Source: a bacterium (GTDB lineage Bacteria; Bacillota_I; Bacilli_A; RF39; UBA660). Taken from it: a stretch of 64,000 nucleotides of DNA. Of the stretch, positions 33,692-42,853 are shown piece after piece; position 1 is the stretch's first letter; the number at the start of each line of letters is the position of its first letter. The stretch covers positions 10,554 through 74,553 of the forward strand of contig SFSZ01000004.1 in assembly GCA_004563275.1 (NCBI GenBank), read 5' to 3'. The translations under genes and the position numbers were made by a program. The notes beneath the pieces were generated by a model. The model was not told the origin of the DNA. It saw only the letters and a program-made list of their open reading frames with translations, and did no database searches.

Positions 33692-33895
33692 ATGAATGAA
33701 ATAAATAAACCATATACTGAAGAAGAACTAGCAGCTCTAAAAGCAAATTTTAAAAATAGTGATAACATTACTGATAAGCAAATTGAAGAAGCCATCGATA
33801 GAGTAATACTAGAAGGTAAATCATTAACAATGGAAAATGTTATTCAAACTTTATCAGGCATGAAACCAAAAACCAATGAAATGAGTATGATGTAG
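33692..33895 (+). CDS. Small hypothetical protein, 67 residues
   Basis: I do not recognise it. It is an acidic, helical, Met-rich small protein: YTEEELAALKANFKNSDNITDKQIEEAIDRVILEGKSLTMENV, ending NEMSMM. ATG follows AGAAGG. Codon use matches neighbours, and composition is clearly protein-like. It lies between rpsD and the glucosidase gene in the glucosidase direction, 54 bases from that start, so co-transcription is possible. Confidence 0.7.
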   Translation: MNEINKPYTEEELAALKANFKNSDNITDKQIEEAIDRVILEGKSLTMENVIQTLSGMKPKTNEMSMM

Positions 33896-33949
33896 ATTGC
33901 TACATCTTTTTATTTGTGTTATTATATAAATAATAGGAAAGGGTTGTCT

Positions 33950-36355
33950 ATGGCTAGTTTAAAAGAACATTTTGCAATAAAAAACTATGAACAAGCAGAA
34001 AGCTACAAAGAAGCAATTTGCATTGGTAGATACTATCGTATAACTGTTCTAAGTGATGTATTATTAAGATTAGAATATTCACCAACTGGAACCTTTGAAG
34101 ATCGTCCTACTGAATTAGTTGAATTCAGACGTTTTCCTGTTCCTAAATTTTTTATTAAAGAAGATCAAAACTTTCTAACCATAACAACCAAATATTTTAA
34201 ACTAGAATATCAAAAAGATAAACCATTTTATGGTACCAAAGTATCACCAGATCAAAATTTAAAAGTAGTTTTAAATGGTACAGATAAAATCTGGTATTTT
34301 GATGCTGCCGAAGCACGTAACTTTAGAGGTACAACATACTCTTTAGATAATATAGAAGGTAATCCTACATATCAAAAAGGATTATATTCAACTGATGGTT
34401 TTGTTTCTATCGATGATTCACAAAGTCTATTATTTAATCAAGATGGATCATTAGGTCGAAGAAGTGATAAAAGAATAGATACTTATTTATTTATGTATCG
34501 TAAAGACTTTGGCTTCTGCTTAAGAGATTACTTTAAACTAACCGGTAAGCCTCTATTAATCCCAAGATATTCTCTAGGAGTATGGTGGTATAAAAACATT
34601 GAATATAATACTGATTCAATTAATAAATTAATCGATGATTTTAAAAGAAATGAAATCCCTTTATCAGTATTATTATTAAATTCATGGTACATGAAATATG
34701 ACAATATGGATACTGGATACACATTTAATTATAAAGATTTTGATAATCCTAAAAAACTAATAGATACTCTGCATGAAAACCATATTAAACTAGGACTTCG
34801 TATTAATCCAATGGCTGGCATCCATCCTGAAGAACTAGGATACCAAAGATTTAAACAAGCATCAGGATATAATGAAGATGGTATCATCCCATTTAATGTC
34901 TTTAATAAAGATATGTTAAATGCTTATTTTGATATTTTAATCAAACCATTATATGATTTTGGAACTGACTTTTTCTGGATTGATTATAATAATCCTAAAG
35001 ACTTATATACCTTAAGAGCCTTAAATTATTATCATTTTAATGACTATAAACAATTTAAAAATAAAAGAGGAATAATCTTAAGTCGTAATGGTCTAGTAGC
35101 TGCTCATAAATATCCAATTTTATATAGTGGAGAAACAATCGTTAGCTGGAAAAATCTTAACATGATTCCTGAATTTAATTCAAAAAGCTCTAACATAGGT
35201 ATTAGTTGGTGGAGTCATGATATTGGTGGCTATAAAGATGGAGTAGAAGATCCAGAACTATATATGAGATTTATCCAATTAGGAACATATTCACCAATCT
35301 TAAGACTAAGCAGTGACACATCACATTACTATAAAAGAGAACCTTGGTTATGGGATGTTAAAACCTATAAAGTAGTAAAAGAATATCTAAACTTAAGACA
35401 TCGTCTTATTCCATATATTTATACTGAAGGATATAAATACTCAAGAACCGGTTTGCCATTAATTCAACCAGTTTATTATCGTTATCCCGAAATATATGAT
35501 GAACCATTATATAAAAATGAATATTACTTTGGAACCGAATTATTTATCGCTCCAATTACAACTAAAAAAGATCTTTTAATGAATCGTACAGTTCATCGTA
35601 TCTTCTTACCAAATGGTGTTTGGTATGACTTTAAAACTGGTAAAAAATATATGGGTGGAAAAAGATATGTAACCTTCTTTAAAGATGAAGATTATCCAGT
35701 CTTTGCTAAAAAAGGAACTATTATTCCTTTAGCAGTTCAAGAAGAAAATATTAATGATATTAACAATCCTAAATCATTAGAAATCCATATCTTCCCAGGA
35801 ACAAGTAATACCTATAAATTATATGAAGATGATGGTATCAGTTCTATGTTTGAAGAAGGAAAATATTTAATAACTGATATTGATTACAACTATCAATTAA
35901 ATAACTTTACCGCAATCATTAGACCAGTAGATGGTAAAACTGATGTAGTACCTAAAGAAAGAAACTATAAAGTAAGATTTAGAAACACTAGAAAACCAAG
36001 TGATGTTATTGTCTATATCGGTGAAGATAAAAAAGACGATATTAAATCATATGTTGATGGTAATGACTTTGTAGTTGAAGTAAATGAAATAGATCCTGCT
36101 AAACAAGTGTCAATTAATTGTAAGGGTCAAGATATTGAAATATCTGCTGATCGTATTATTAATGATGACATTGATTCAATCGTAAGTGATCTTCAAATAG
36201 AAACATCACTAAAAGAAAAATTAGCTGCTATATTATTTAGTAACGAAGAAATAAAAGATAAGCGTATTAAGATAAAGAAATTAAGACGTAAAGGCTTACA
36301 TCCAAAATATGTAACAATGTTTATGAAACTACTTGAATATATTGCCGAATTATAA
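33950..36355 (+). CDS. Glycoside hydrolase family 31 alpha-glucosidase
   Basis: 801 residues, cytoplasmic (no signal peptide). The N-terminal beta-sandwich is followed by a TIM barrel. The nucleophile is expected at Asp345 in DFFWIDYNNP, and the acid/base at Asp424 in WWSHDIGGYKDG. ISWWSHD, RFIQLGTYSPILRLSSD and LRHRLIPYIYTEG are classic GH31. A C-terminal DUF5110-like sandwich (FLPNGVWYDFKTGKKY) and a ~120-residue helical extension end it. ATG 33950 follows GGAAAGGG; an upstream in-frame GTG at 33914 lacks a ribosome-binding site. Substrate (maltose-type or xyloside) cannot be settled from sequence alone. Confidence 0.93.
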   Translation: MASLKEHFAIKNYEQAESYKEAICIGRYYRITVLSDVLLRLEYSPTGTFEDRPTELVEFRRFPVPKFFIKEDQNFLTITTKYFKLEYQKDKPFYGTKVSPDQNLKVVLNGTDKIWYFDAAEARNFRGTTYSLDNIEGNPTYQKGLYSTDGFVSIDDSQSLLFNQDGSLGRRSDKRIDTYLFMYRKDFGFCLRDYFKLTGKPLLIPRYSLGVWWYKNIEYNTDSINKLIDDFKRNEIPLSVLLLNSWYMKYDNMDTGYTFNYKDFDNPKKLIDTLHENHIKLGLRINPMAGIHPEELGYQRFKQASGYNEDGIIPFNVFNKDMLNAYFDILIKPLYDFGTDFFWIDYNNPKDLYTLRALNYYHFNDYKQFKNKRGIILSRNGLVAAHKYPILYSGETIVSWKNLNMIPEFNSKSSNIGISWWSHDIGGYKDGVEDPELYMRFIQLGTYSPILRLSSDTSHYYKREPWLWDVKTYKVVKEYLNLRHRLIPYIYTEGYKYSRTGLPLIQPVYYRYPEIYDEPLYKNEYYFGTELFIAPITTKKDLLMNRTVHRIFLPNGVWYDFKTGKKYMGGKRYVTFFKDEDYPVFAKKGTIIPLAVQEENINDINNPKSLEIHIFPGTSNTYKLYEDDGISSMFEEGKYLITDIDYNYQLNNFTAIIRPVDGKTDVVPKERNYKVRFRNTRKPSDVIVYIGEDKKDDIKSYVDGNDFVVEVNEIDPAKQVSINCKGQDIEISADRIINDDIDSIVSDLQIETSLKEKLAAILFSNEEIKDKRIKIKKLRRKGLHPKYVTMFMKLLEYIAEL

Positions 36356-36380
36356 TCTACAAAATATTGTAGATTTTTTT
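36354..36380 (+). terminator. Terminator after the GH31 gene
   Basis: AATCTACA pairs with TGTAGATT followed by TTTTTT. Confidence 0.85.
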
Positions 36381-36426
36381 CGCAAATTCAAAAAAATATG
36401 TTATACTTAAAACATAGAGGTGGATT

Positions 36427-36999
36427 ATGAATACGAAATTACGTAACAATATTATTTTTATCGCTTTAGTAGTGATACTTGTACTTGTCTTTGGAGGAAT
36501 ATCTTATGCATATTTCACATCATTTACTAATAGTGAATCAGCATCAACAGTTTATACCAAAGGTGGTACTATGAAAATAGCTTATAGTAATAAAAGTGGA
36601 AATATTTCTGTAGCTAATATTTATCCAAGAGAAGCAGCATGGGCTACAAAATCATTTACCGTAACAGGTAATAATACAACCGCATTAGAAATGCCATATC
36701 GTATTGTTTTAACTATTGATAAGAATACATTTACTCATCCATTATCATATAGTTTAACTGGAACAAATACTGGATCAAACGGAACCTTAGTACCAAATGC
36801 AACTAATGTTTCAATTCAAAAATCAGGTCATCAAATAGTTGGTAGTGGAAAATATGTTCAAGCAACCAATAAAGTTCATACATATGAATTAAGCATTTTC
36901 TATAAACCAAAAGCAGATACCGATCAAAATGAAGACCAACAAGCTTCATTTGCCGCTCACATAATAATCGATAATGGTCTAGAACAATATACAAATTAA
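36427..36999 (+). CDS. Exported TasA/camelysin-like protein
   Basis: 190 residues. After a long hydrophobic leader (NIIFIALVVILVLVFGGISYAYFT) comes a domain with KIAYSNKSGNIS, then YPREAAWATKSFTVTGNNTT, then KVHTYELSIFY and an acidic DQNEDQQASF stretch. The same motifs open the 1011-residue surface protein at 54028, so both belong to one TasA/SipW-dependent-like family of cell-surface or matrix proteins. No SipW gene is in this window. The start follows TAGAGGTGG. Confidence 0.75.
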   Translation: MNTKLRNNIIFIALVVILVLVFGGISYAYFTSFTNSESASTVYTKGGTMKIAYSNKSGNISVANIYPREAAWATKSFTVTGNNTTALEMPYRIVLTIDKNTFTHPLSYSLTGTNTGSNGTLVPNATNVSIQKSGHQIVGSGKYVQATNKVHTYELSIFYKPKADTDQNEDQQASFAAHIIIDNGLEQYTN

Positions 37000-37002
37000 T
37001 AC

Positions 37003-37031
37003 TTGTAAAATATAAGAAGTTCTTATATAAT
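37003..37031 (+). promoter_or_regulatory. leuS operon promoter
   Basis: TTGTAA (37003-37008) and TATAAT (37026-37031), 17-bp spacing, just upstream of the T-box. Confidence 0.75.
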
Positions 37032-37037
37032 ACATTT

Positions 37038-37219
37038 TAAGCAGATGAAAAAAGAGTATTAGTAATCAATTCTTTTAAAGAGAGTTAACGTTAGGTGCAA
37101 GTTAATAAAGATAGATTATGAACTTACTTTTGGATGTAATAGGAGAAGTCCTTTAAAACTTAAGAGTTAAATAAAGGTGGTACCACGGCTTTTCGTCCTT
37201 TGAAAAGTCGTGTTTTTTA
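37038..37219 (+). ncRNA. T-box riboswitch (leucine)
   Basis: The T-box sequence AAGGTGGTACCACGG is at 37174-37188. Its terminator is CACGGCTTTTC/GAAAAGTCGTG (37184-37194, 37202-37212) plus T run. The specifier is probably CTT at 37123-37125 (GAA-CTT-ACTTTTGGATG), which aligns with the ATC specifier of the ileS leader. A Leu codon fits the downstream leuS. Confidence 0.93.
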
Positions 37220-37234
37220 TTAAGGAGAATAATT

Positions 37235-37585
37235 ATGGAAAACTTATATTTATTTTTAATTTCATTCACATTTATATTTATAATATACTTAATCGTTTTC
37301 TTGATTAAAATGAAAAAAAGAAAATTAAGTAAAATGAAAGAATTCGATTTATTAAAATCAAAATTTAAACTAAAACATATTAACTATAAAAAAGTAGGAT
37401 TAATCCTAATCTTAATTAATAGTTTTATCATATCTTTAACTGGAACAATATGCTCAATGATCGATTTAAGCATTCCATGGCAATTATGCATTGGTTTTGT
37501 CCTCTTAATGATGCTGATTTATAGTTTATATTATATATTAGGAAGTATTTTATTTAAATTAGAAAATAAAAAAGGAGATAATTAA
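37235..37585 (+). CDS. Small membrane protein in the leuS operon
   Basis: 116 residues with three membrane segments: [21 protein letters not shown], then [20 protein letters not shown], and [21 protein letters not shown] basic loop ([11 protein letters not shown]) lies between the first two, suggesting a cytoplasmic loop. No family function is known to me. It lies between the leucine T-box and leuS, one base from the leuS start, so leucyl-tRNA levels should control it. Confidence 0.75.
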   Translation: MENLYLFLISFTFIFIIYLIVFLIKMKKRKLSKMKEFDLLKSKFKLKHINYKKVGLILILINSFIISLTGTICSMIDLSIPWQLCIGFVLLMMLIYSLYYILGSILFKLENKKGDN

Positions 37586-37586
37586 T

Positions 37587-39980
37587 ATGAATACAAAAGA
37601 AATAGAAAGTAAATGGATTAAATATTGGGAAGATAATAAAACCTTTAAAACTGATATTAATGATTTTACAAAACCAAAATTTTATGCTTTAGATATGTTT
37701 CCATATCCATCAGGAGTAGGATTACATGCTGGACACCCAGAAGGATATACGGCAACAGATGTAGTATCAAGAATGAAAAGAATGCAAGGATATAATGTTT
37801 TACATCCAATGGGATTTGATTCATTTGGTTTACCAGCTGAACAATACGCAATTAAAACCGGTAATCATCCCAACATCTTTACTAAACAAAATATCAATAC
37901 CTTTAGAAATCAATTAAAAATGTTAGGTTTCTCATATGATTGGGATCGAGAAGTATCAACAAGTGATCCATCATTTTATAAATGGACTCAATGGATCTTT
38001 AAAAATTTATATGAAGATGGCTTAGCTAAACTAGTTGAAATGCCAGTTAACTGGTGTGAAGAATTAGGAACAGTTTTAGCTAATGACGAAGTAATAGATG
38101 GTAAAAGTGAACGTGGTGGTTATCCAGTAGTTAGAAAAAATATGAAACAATGGGTTATCGACATTCCTAAATATGCTGAAAAATTATTAAACGGTTTAGA
38201 TGAAATTGATTGGCCAAATTCTACTAAAGAAATTCAAAGAAACTGGATTGGTAAAAGTATTGGTGCTCATGTCATCTTCAAAATTAAAGATACTGACTAT
38301 GATTTCACAGTCTTTACCACAAGATGTGATACTTTATTTGGTGCTACATATTGCGTATTATCGCCAGAACATGATTTAGTAGATAAAATAACAACTAAAG
38401 ACCAACAAGAAGCCGTAAATAAATATAAAGAAATCTGTGCTACTAAATCAGATTTAGAAAGAACCGAATTAAATAAAGAAAAAACCGGAGTATTTACTGG
38501 TGCATATGCAATAAATCCTGTAAATAATAAAGAAGTACCAATCTGGATTAGTGACTACGTATTAGCAAGTTATGGAACTGGTGCAATCATGGCTGTACCT
38601 GCTCACGATGAAAGAGACTACGAATTTGCAAAAAAATTCAATATTGAAATCATCCCTGTAATCGAAGGAGGCAATATCGAAGAAGCAGCTTATACTGGTG
38701 ATGGAACTCATATCAATTCAGGTTTCTTAAATGGTTTAGATAAAGAAACAGCAATCAATAAAATGATTGAATATTTAGAAGAAAATCATATCGGTAAAAA
38801 ACAAATAAATTATCGTTTAAGAGAATGGATTTTCTCACGTCAAAGATATTGGGGAGAACCAATTCCAATTATTCATTATGAAGATGGAACAATCGGAGTA
38901 TTAAGTGATAAAGATTTACCATTAATCTTACCAGAATTATTAGATTACTCACCATCAAAAACCGGTGCTAGTCCATTAGAAAAAGCTACCGATTGGGTAA
39001 ATGTTGAAATAGATGGTAAAAAAGGTAAAAGAGAAACATCAACAATGCCAGGATCTGCTGGATCAAGTTGGTACTACTTAAGATATATTGACCCCCAAAA
39101 TAATGAAACATTTGCAGATAAAAAATTATTAGAACACTGGATGCCAGTAGATTTATATGTTGGTGGACCAGAACATGCAGTTGGTCACTTATTATATTCA
39201 AGAATGTGGAATAATTACTTATATGACAAAGGCTTAGTTCCTGTTAAAGAACCATTTAAAAAATTAGTTCATCAAGGAATGATTTTAGGGTCAAATGGAA
39301 TTAAAATGGGTAAAAGATATCCAGAATATTCAATTAATCCATGTGATATAGTTGAAAAATATGGAGCCGACACCTTAAGATTATATGAAATGTTTATGGG
39401 ACCATTAGAAGCCGATAAACCATGGAATAATAATGGAGTAGAAGGAAGTAGAAAATTCTTAGACCGTATTTGGAGATTATATACTGAAGACAATAAAATT
39501 AAAGAAGAACCAAATCAAAACTTAGAAAAAATCTATAACCAAACCGTTAAAAAAATAACTGAAGATTATGAAAATTTAAATATCAACACAGCCATAAGTC
39601 AAATGATGATCTTCATTAACGCTGTATATAAAGAAAATATTTATCCTAAAGAATATGCTGAAGGATTCTTGAAATTATTAAATCCAGTTGCACCATTTAT
39701 AACTGAAGAATTATGGAACAAATTAGGACATAATAAAACAATTGCTTATGAACCTTGGCCAACCTATGATGAAACAAAAATAGTAGATACAACTATTGAA
39801 ATAGGAGTTCAAGTAAATGGTAAATTAAGAGCAAGTATTACAATAGATGATACTGATACCGAAGATACCATCAAAGAAAAAGCTTTAAAAGAAGAAAATA
39901 TAAAAAAATACACTGATGGTAAAGAAATAATCAAAGTAATAGTTGTTCCTAAAAGAATCGTTAGTGTCGTTATAAAATAG
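37587..39980 (+). CDS. leuS: Leucyl-tRNA synthetase
   Basis: 797 residues. The HIGH-equivalent is in [35 protein letters not shown] marks the editing domain; [15 protein letters not shown] is canonical. The KMSKS loop reads [15 protein letters not shown], a KMGKR variant lacking the Ser residues. Length is normal for bacterial LeuRS. It shares the leucine T-box with the preceding membrane protein. Confidence 0.97.
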   Translation: MNTKEIESKWIKYWEDNKTFKTDINDFTKPKFYALDMFPYPSGVGLHAGHPEGYTATDVVSRMKRMQGYNVLHPMGFDSFGLPAEQYAIKTGNHPNIFTKQNINTFRNQLKMLGFSYDWDREVSTSDPSFYKWTQWIFKNLYEDGLAKLVEMPVNWCEELGTVLANDEVIDGKSERGGYPVVRKNMKQWVIDIPKYAEKLLNGLDEIDWPNSTKEIQRNWIGKSIGAHVIFKIKDTDYDFTVFTTRCDTLFGATYCVLSPEHDLVDKITTKDQQEAVNKYKEICATKSDLERTELNKEKTGVFTGAYAINPVNNKEVPIWISDYVLASYGTGAIMAVPAHDERDYEFAKKFNIEIIPVIEGGNIEEAAYTGDGTHINSGFLNGLDKETAINKMIEYLEENHIGKKQINYRLREWIFSRQRYWGEPIPIIHYEDGTIGVLSDKDLPLILPELLDYSPSKTGASPLEKATDWVNVEIDGKKGKRETSTMPGSAGSSWYYLRYIDPQNNETFADKKLLEHWMPVDLYVGGPEHAVGHLLYSRMWNNYLYDKGLVPVKEPFKKLVHQGMILGSNGIKMGKRYPEYSINPCDIVEKYGADTLRLYEMFMGPLEADKPWNNNGVEGSRKFLDRIWRLYTEDNKIKEEPNQNLEKIYNQTVKKITEDYENLNINTAISQMMIFINAVYKENIYPKEYAEGFLKLLNPVAPFITEELWNKLGHNKTIAYEPWPTYDETKIVDTTIEIGVQVNGKLRASITIDDTDTEDTIKEKALKEENIKKYTDGKEIIKVIVVPKRIVSVVIK

Positions 39981-40018
39981 AGAATATTAAAACTTTAATT
40001 AATATTCTCTTTTGTTTT
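39979..40018 (+). terminator. leuS terminator
   Basis: AGAGAATATT (39979-39988) pairs with AATATTCTCT (40001-40010), followed by TTTGTTTTTG. Confidence 0.85.
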
Positions 40019-40079
40019 TGTTTGCACTAGAAAAAAAATATGTTATAATGACAATAATAGTAGAGGTAGGTTAGTTGAT

Positions 40080-41303
40080 ATGAATTATGATTATAATACT
40101 TATGCAGATGTACAAGCTGCAACTAATATGTTTGCAAAAAGTTTTATTTTGATTGTTTTAGGAATAACATTAATTTTAGGCTTAATCCAATTTATTGGTC
40201 AATGGAAAATGCTTAAGAAATTAGGAAAACCAGGATGGTCAATGTTAATTCCTATTTATAATGGATGGGTTTATTTAGAATGTGGTGGTCTTCCAGGATG
40301 GTTAGTACTTATTCCTGTTGCCAATACAATAGGAATTATTGTTGCGGCTGTTAAAATTCCTCAACGTTTTGGTAAAGGTATAGGCTTTGGTTTAGGAAAT
40401 TTATTCTTTCCATATATTTTCACTCCAATCTTAGGATTTGGTTCTGCTCAAGCAATTGATGCAGTACAACCAGAACCAGAAGTAAAACCAGACTTAATGG
40501 CTGAAAATCAAGGAGAAATTAAGGCTGATGGTAGCATCGATTTAATGAGTGCTCCAAATACTCCAGTAAGTGAACCAGTTATTGTTCCTGAAGAACCTAA
40601 AAATGAATTTACTGAAGCCCCAGCTTTAAATATAAGTGAAAATGTTCCAGAACAAACACCAATGCCGGAACCAGTTCCTCAAAATATTCAAAATACTGCC
40701 ACTCCAGCTGATATTCCAAGCGCATTTGATATGCCAATGCCAGCTGCTAATAATGTATCAATTAATAATACTACTCCTGTAGAAAATGTTCCTGTAGAAC
40801 CAACTCCTGTAGTAGATACTCCAGCAGTTCCAGTAACACCTGTTGTTGAAACTCCAATTGCTCCAGTAACTCCAATAGTAGAAACCCCAGTTGTTGCAGA
40901 AACACCAGCAGTTGCTCCTGCCGAAACAACAGTGCCTACAGAGCCAGTTCTAAATATAGAACCAATTAACGTCGAAGAAAAAATAGATGTTCCAGCTGTT
41001 CCAATCATTGAAGATAAACCAGTTGAAATGCCAGTTGTTGAAACACCTGCAGTTCCTGTTATAGAAGAACAACCAGTTGTAACTCCATTACCAGTTGAGC
41101 CAGTTGCTCCGGTAGTTGAAGAAGCACCTGAACAATTAAATTCAATTGAAGATGATATTAAAGAAGCAACTATTGAATTACCAAAAATGGTTAATGCTGA
41201 AATAAATGAAAATATTACAGCTACTAAAAAATGTCCATTCTGTGGAGCGGAAAATGAATATTCTTCAAAATTATGTGTAACATGTGGAAATAGTTTAAAC
41301 TAG
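40080..41303 (+). CDS. DUF5684-type membrane protein with Pro/Val-rich linker and zinc ribbon
   Basis: 407 residues. An N-terminal membrane domain (FILIVLGITLILGLIQFIGQW, LGKPGWSMLIPIYNGWVYLE, GLPGWLVLIPVANTIGII, RFGKGIGFGLGNLFFPYIF) matches the DUF5684 pattern. About 210 residues of low-complexity Pro/Val/Glu repeats (VVETPVAPVTP type) follow. The end is a zinc ribbon, KKCPFCGAENEYSSKLCVTCG. The combination suggests a membrane scaffold. Length variation in the linker is likely between strains. Confidence 0.75.
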   Translation: MNYDYNTYADVQAATNMFAKSFILIVLGITLILGLIQFIGQWKMLKKLGKPGWSMLIPIYNGWVYLECGGLPGWLVLIPVANTIGIIVAAVKIPQRFGKGIGFGLGNLFFPYIFTPILGFGSAQAIDAVQPEPEVKPDLMAENQGEIKADGSIDLMSAPNTPVSEPVIVPEEPKNEFTEAPALNISENVPEQTPMPEPVPQNIQNTATPADIPSAFDMPMPAANNVSINNTTPVENVPVEPTPVVDTPAVPVTPVVETPIAPVTPIVETPVVAETPAVAPAETTVPTEPVLNIEPINVEEKIDVPAVPIIEDKPVEMPVVETPAVPVIEEQPVVTPLPVEPVAPVVEEAPEQLNSIEDDIKEATIELPKMVNAEINENITATKKCPFCGAENEYSSKLCVTCGNSLN

Positions 41304-41320
41304 CATTAGCTAGTTTTTCT
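41297..41320 (+). terminator. Terminator after 40080-41303
   Basis: AAACTAGC (41297-41304) pairs with GCTAGTTT (41309-41316) plus T residues; the 5' arm overlaps the stop codon. Confidence 0.8.
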
Positions 41321-41384
41321 TATAAAAAAATAAGAATATTGACTAAAATTAAATATCAGTTTATAGTTAAGATGGTGGTTAATT

Positions 41385-41918
41385 ATGATAAAAGTTTTTA
41401 CTGGACCAATGTTTAGTGGAAAATCAGATGAATTATTAAAAGAATATGATAAAAAATATCATAAAAGTAAAATATTATTATTTAAACCTAAAATAGATAC
41501 AAGAGACTTTGGCGTTGTAAAAACTCGTAACAATAAAGAAGTTCCAGCAATATTAATTAAAGATTTAAAAGATATTAAAAAACATTTAACTGAAAAGATC
41601 ACTACAGTATTTATTGATGAAGCAAACTTTCTAAAAGGTGATGTTAAAGTACTTCAAGATTTATCTATCATGGAAGATTTAGATATCTTTATTGCGGGGT
41701 TAAATATGACTAGTGAACAAGAACCATTTGGTCTTATGCCACAACTTCTAGCCATAGCTGATGAAATTGAAATCATGCATGCATCATGTAATGAATGTAA
41801 TCGTGATGCTTATTATACATACTATGATGGAAATAAAAATAGTACAATATTAGTTGGTAGTGAAAACTATATTGCACTATGTCCAAGATGTTTAAGGAAA
41901 AAGAAAAATGAGAGGTAA
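41385..41918 (+). CDS. tdk: Thymidine kinase
   Basis: 177 residues, type II thymidine kinase for thymidine salvage. P-loop GPMFSGKSDELL, Walker B VFIDEANFL, lasso-region zinc site Cys pairs (SCNECNRDAYYTYY and LCPRCL). It overlaps tmk by 11 bases, so successive salvage steps (thymidine to dTMP to dTDP) are coupled. Confidence 0.95.
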   Translation: MIKVFTGPMFSGKSDELLKEYDKKYHKSKILLFKPKIDTRDFGVVKTRNNKEVPAILIKDLKDIKKHLTEKITTVFIDEANFLKGDVKVLQDLSIMEDLDIFIAGLNMTSEQEPFGLMPQLLAIADEIEIMHASCNECNRDAYYTYYDGNKNSTILVGSENYIALCPRCLRKKKNER

Positions 41919-42549
41919 ATTAATTGTCATTGAAGGTACTAATAATTCTGGAAAAGAAACTCAAACTAAATTATTAGTTGAAAAATTGAATAAAGATGGA
42001 ATAAAATGTGAAAAAAGAAGATTTCCTGATTATTCATCTCCAACCGGAAAAATAATATCAGAAGATATTTTAGGTAAACATCAAAAATCTTTATTTGATG
42101 AAGGAATCAATAAAATTCCCCCTAAAGTAGCTGCTTTATATTATGCCGCTGATAGATTATATAATATTGATAAAATCAATGAGTTATTAGACCAAGGAAT
42201 AAATGTAATCTTAGATAGATATGTTGAATCAAATATGGCCTATCAAGCTTCAAAATTAGAAACCGTATCAGATCGTATTAATTTAATTTTATGGTTAGAA
42301 CAATTAGAATTTACCTTATTAGACCTTCCAAGACCCGATAAAGTCGTATTCTTATATTTACCATATGAATATCGTCATGATCAAAATGAAAGCAATGAAC
42401 ACTTAAAAAGTGCCGAAAATGTCTATCAATTACTTGCTGAAAGATATAACTTTGATGTTATTTATTGTGTTAATAAAGATAAAATTAAAACCATTGACGA
42501 AATAAATGAAGAAATGTATCAAATTGTTAAAGATTACCTTGCCAATTAA
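41908..42549 (+). CDS. tmk: Thymidylate kinase
   Basis: 213 residues. P-loop IEGTNNSGKETQTKLL, DR[YH] motif ILDRYVESNMAYQA and LID-like region LPYEYRHDQNESNEH. EGTNNSGKETQ and the N-terminal layout resemble the eukaryote-like/archaeal subgroup more than E. coli Tmk. Role: dTMP to dTDP. Confidence 0.9.
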   Translation: MRGKLIVIEGTNNSGKETQTKLLVEKLNKDGIKCEKRRFPDYSSPTGKIISEDILGKHQKSLFDEGINKIPPKVAALYYAADRLYNIDKINELLDQGINVILDRYVESNMAYQASKLETVSDRINLILWLEQLEFTLLDLPRPDKVVFLYLPYEYRHDQNESNEHLKSAENVYQLLAERYNFDVIYCVNKDKIKTIDEINEEMYQIVKDYLAN

Positions 42550-42671
42550 TTGTCAAAAATCTCTAAAAATATTTAAATATTATAAAAATTAGATATAATA
42601 AACAATGTTGAAAGAACCAAAAACGACAAAAAAATTCCTTTATTTAGATAAAATAATAATAGGGAGGAAAT

Positions 42672-42851
42672 ATGAAAGTAAAAGTTTTTGATGAATCACA
42701 TGAAAAAGATTTAGAACAATCTGTTAATATGTTTCTTTCAACCATTGATGAATTAGTAGACATAAAATATTGTGTCTCAATCGCCGCAGTAGGTGAAGAA
42801 CAAATATATTGTTTTACTGCGATGATAATTTATAAAGATTTGAGTGAATAA
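42672..42851 (+). CDS. cse60: Sporulation protein Cse60 family
   Basis: A 59-residue protein: MKVKVFDESHEKDLEQSVNM at the start, DELVDIKYCVSIAAVGEEQ in the middle and IYCFTAMIIYKD at the end, matching the Cse60/YteV family of small sporulation proteins. AGGGAGG lies right before the ATG. Its stop is two bases from the spoVB start, so the pair is an operon. Promoter-like TATAAT lies at about 42594-42599. Biochemical function is unknown. Confidence 0.85.
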   Translation: MKVKVFDESHEKDLEQSVNMFLSTIDELVDIKYCVSIAAVGEEQIYCFTAMIIYKDLSE

Positions 42852-42853
42852 AA

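Noticed and set aside
33520..33795. Minus-strand 91-codon frame
   Set aside because: It covers the rpsD promoter and the 33692 gene in antisense and has no ribosome-binding site.
33950..36355. GH31 protein with an abnormal active site
   Set aside because: The nucleophile motif WIDYNN differs from WxDMNE, but Asp is present and such variants occur in the family, so I did not treat it as a finding.
40688..41008. Minus-strand Thr/Gly/Val-rich 106-codon frame
   Set aside because: It is antisense to the Pro/Val-rich linker of the 40080 gene; the low complexity follows from that repeat.
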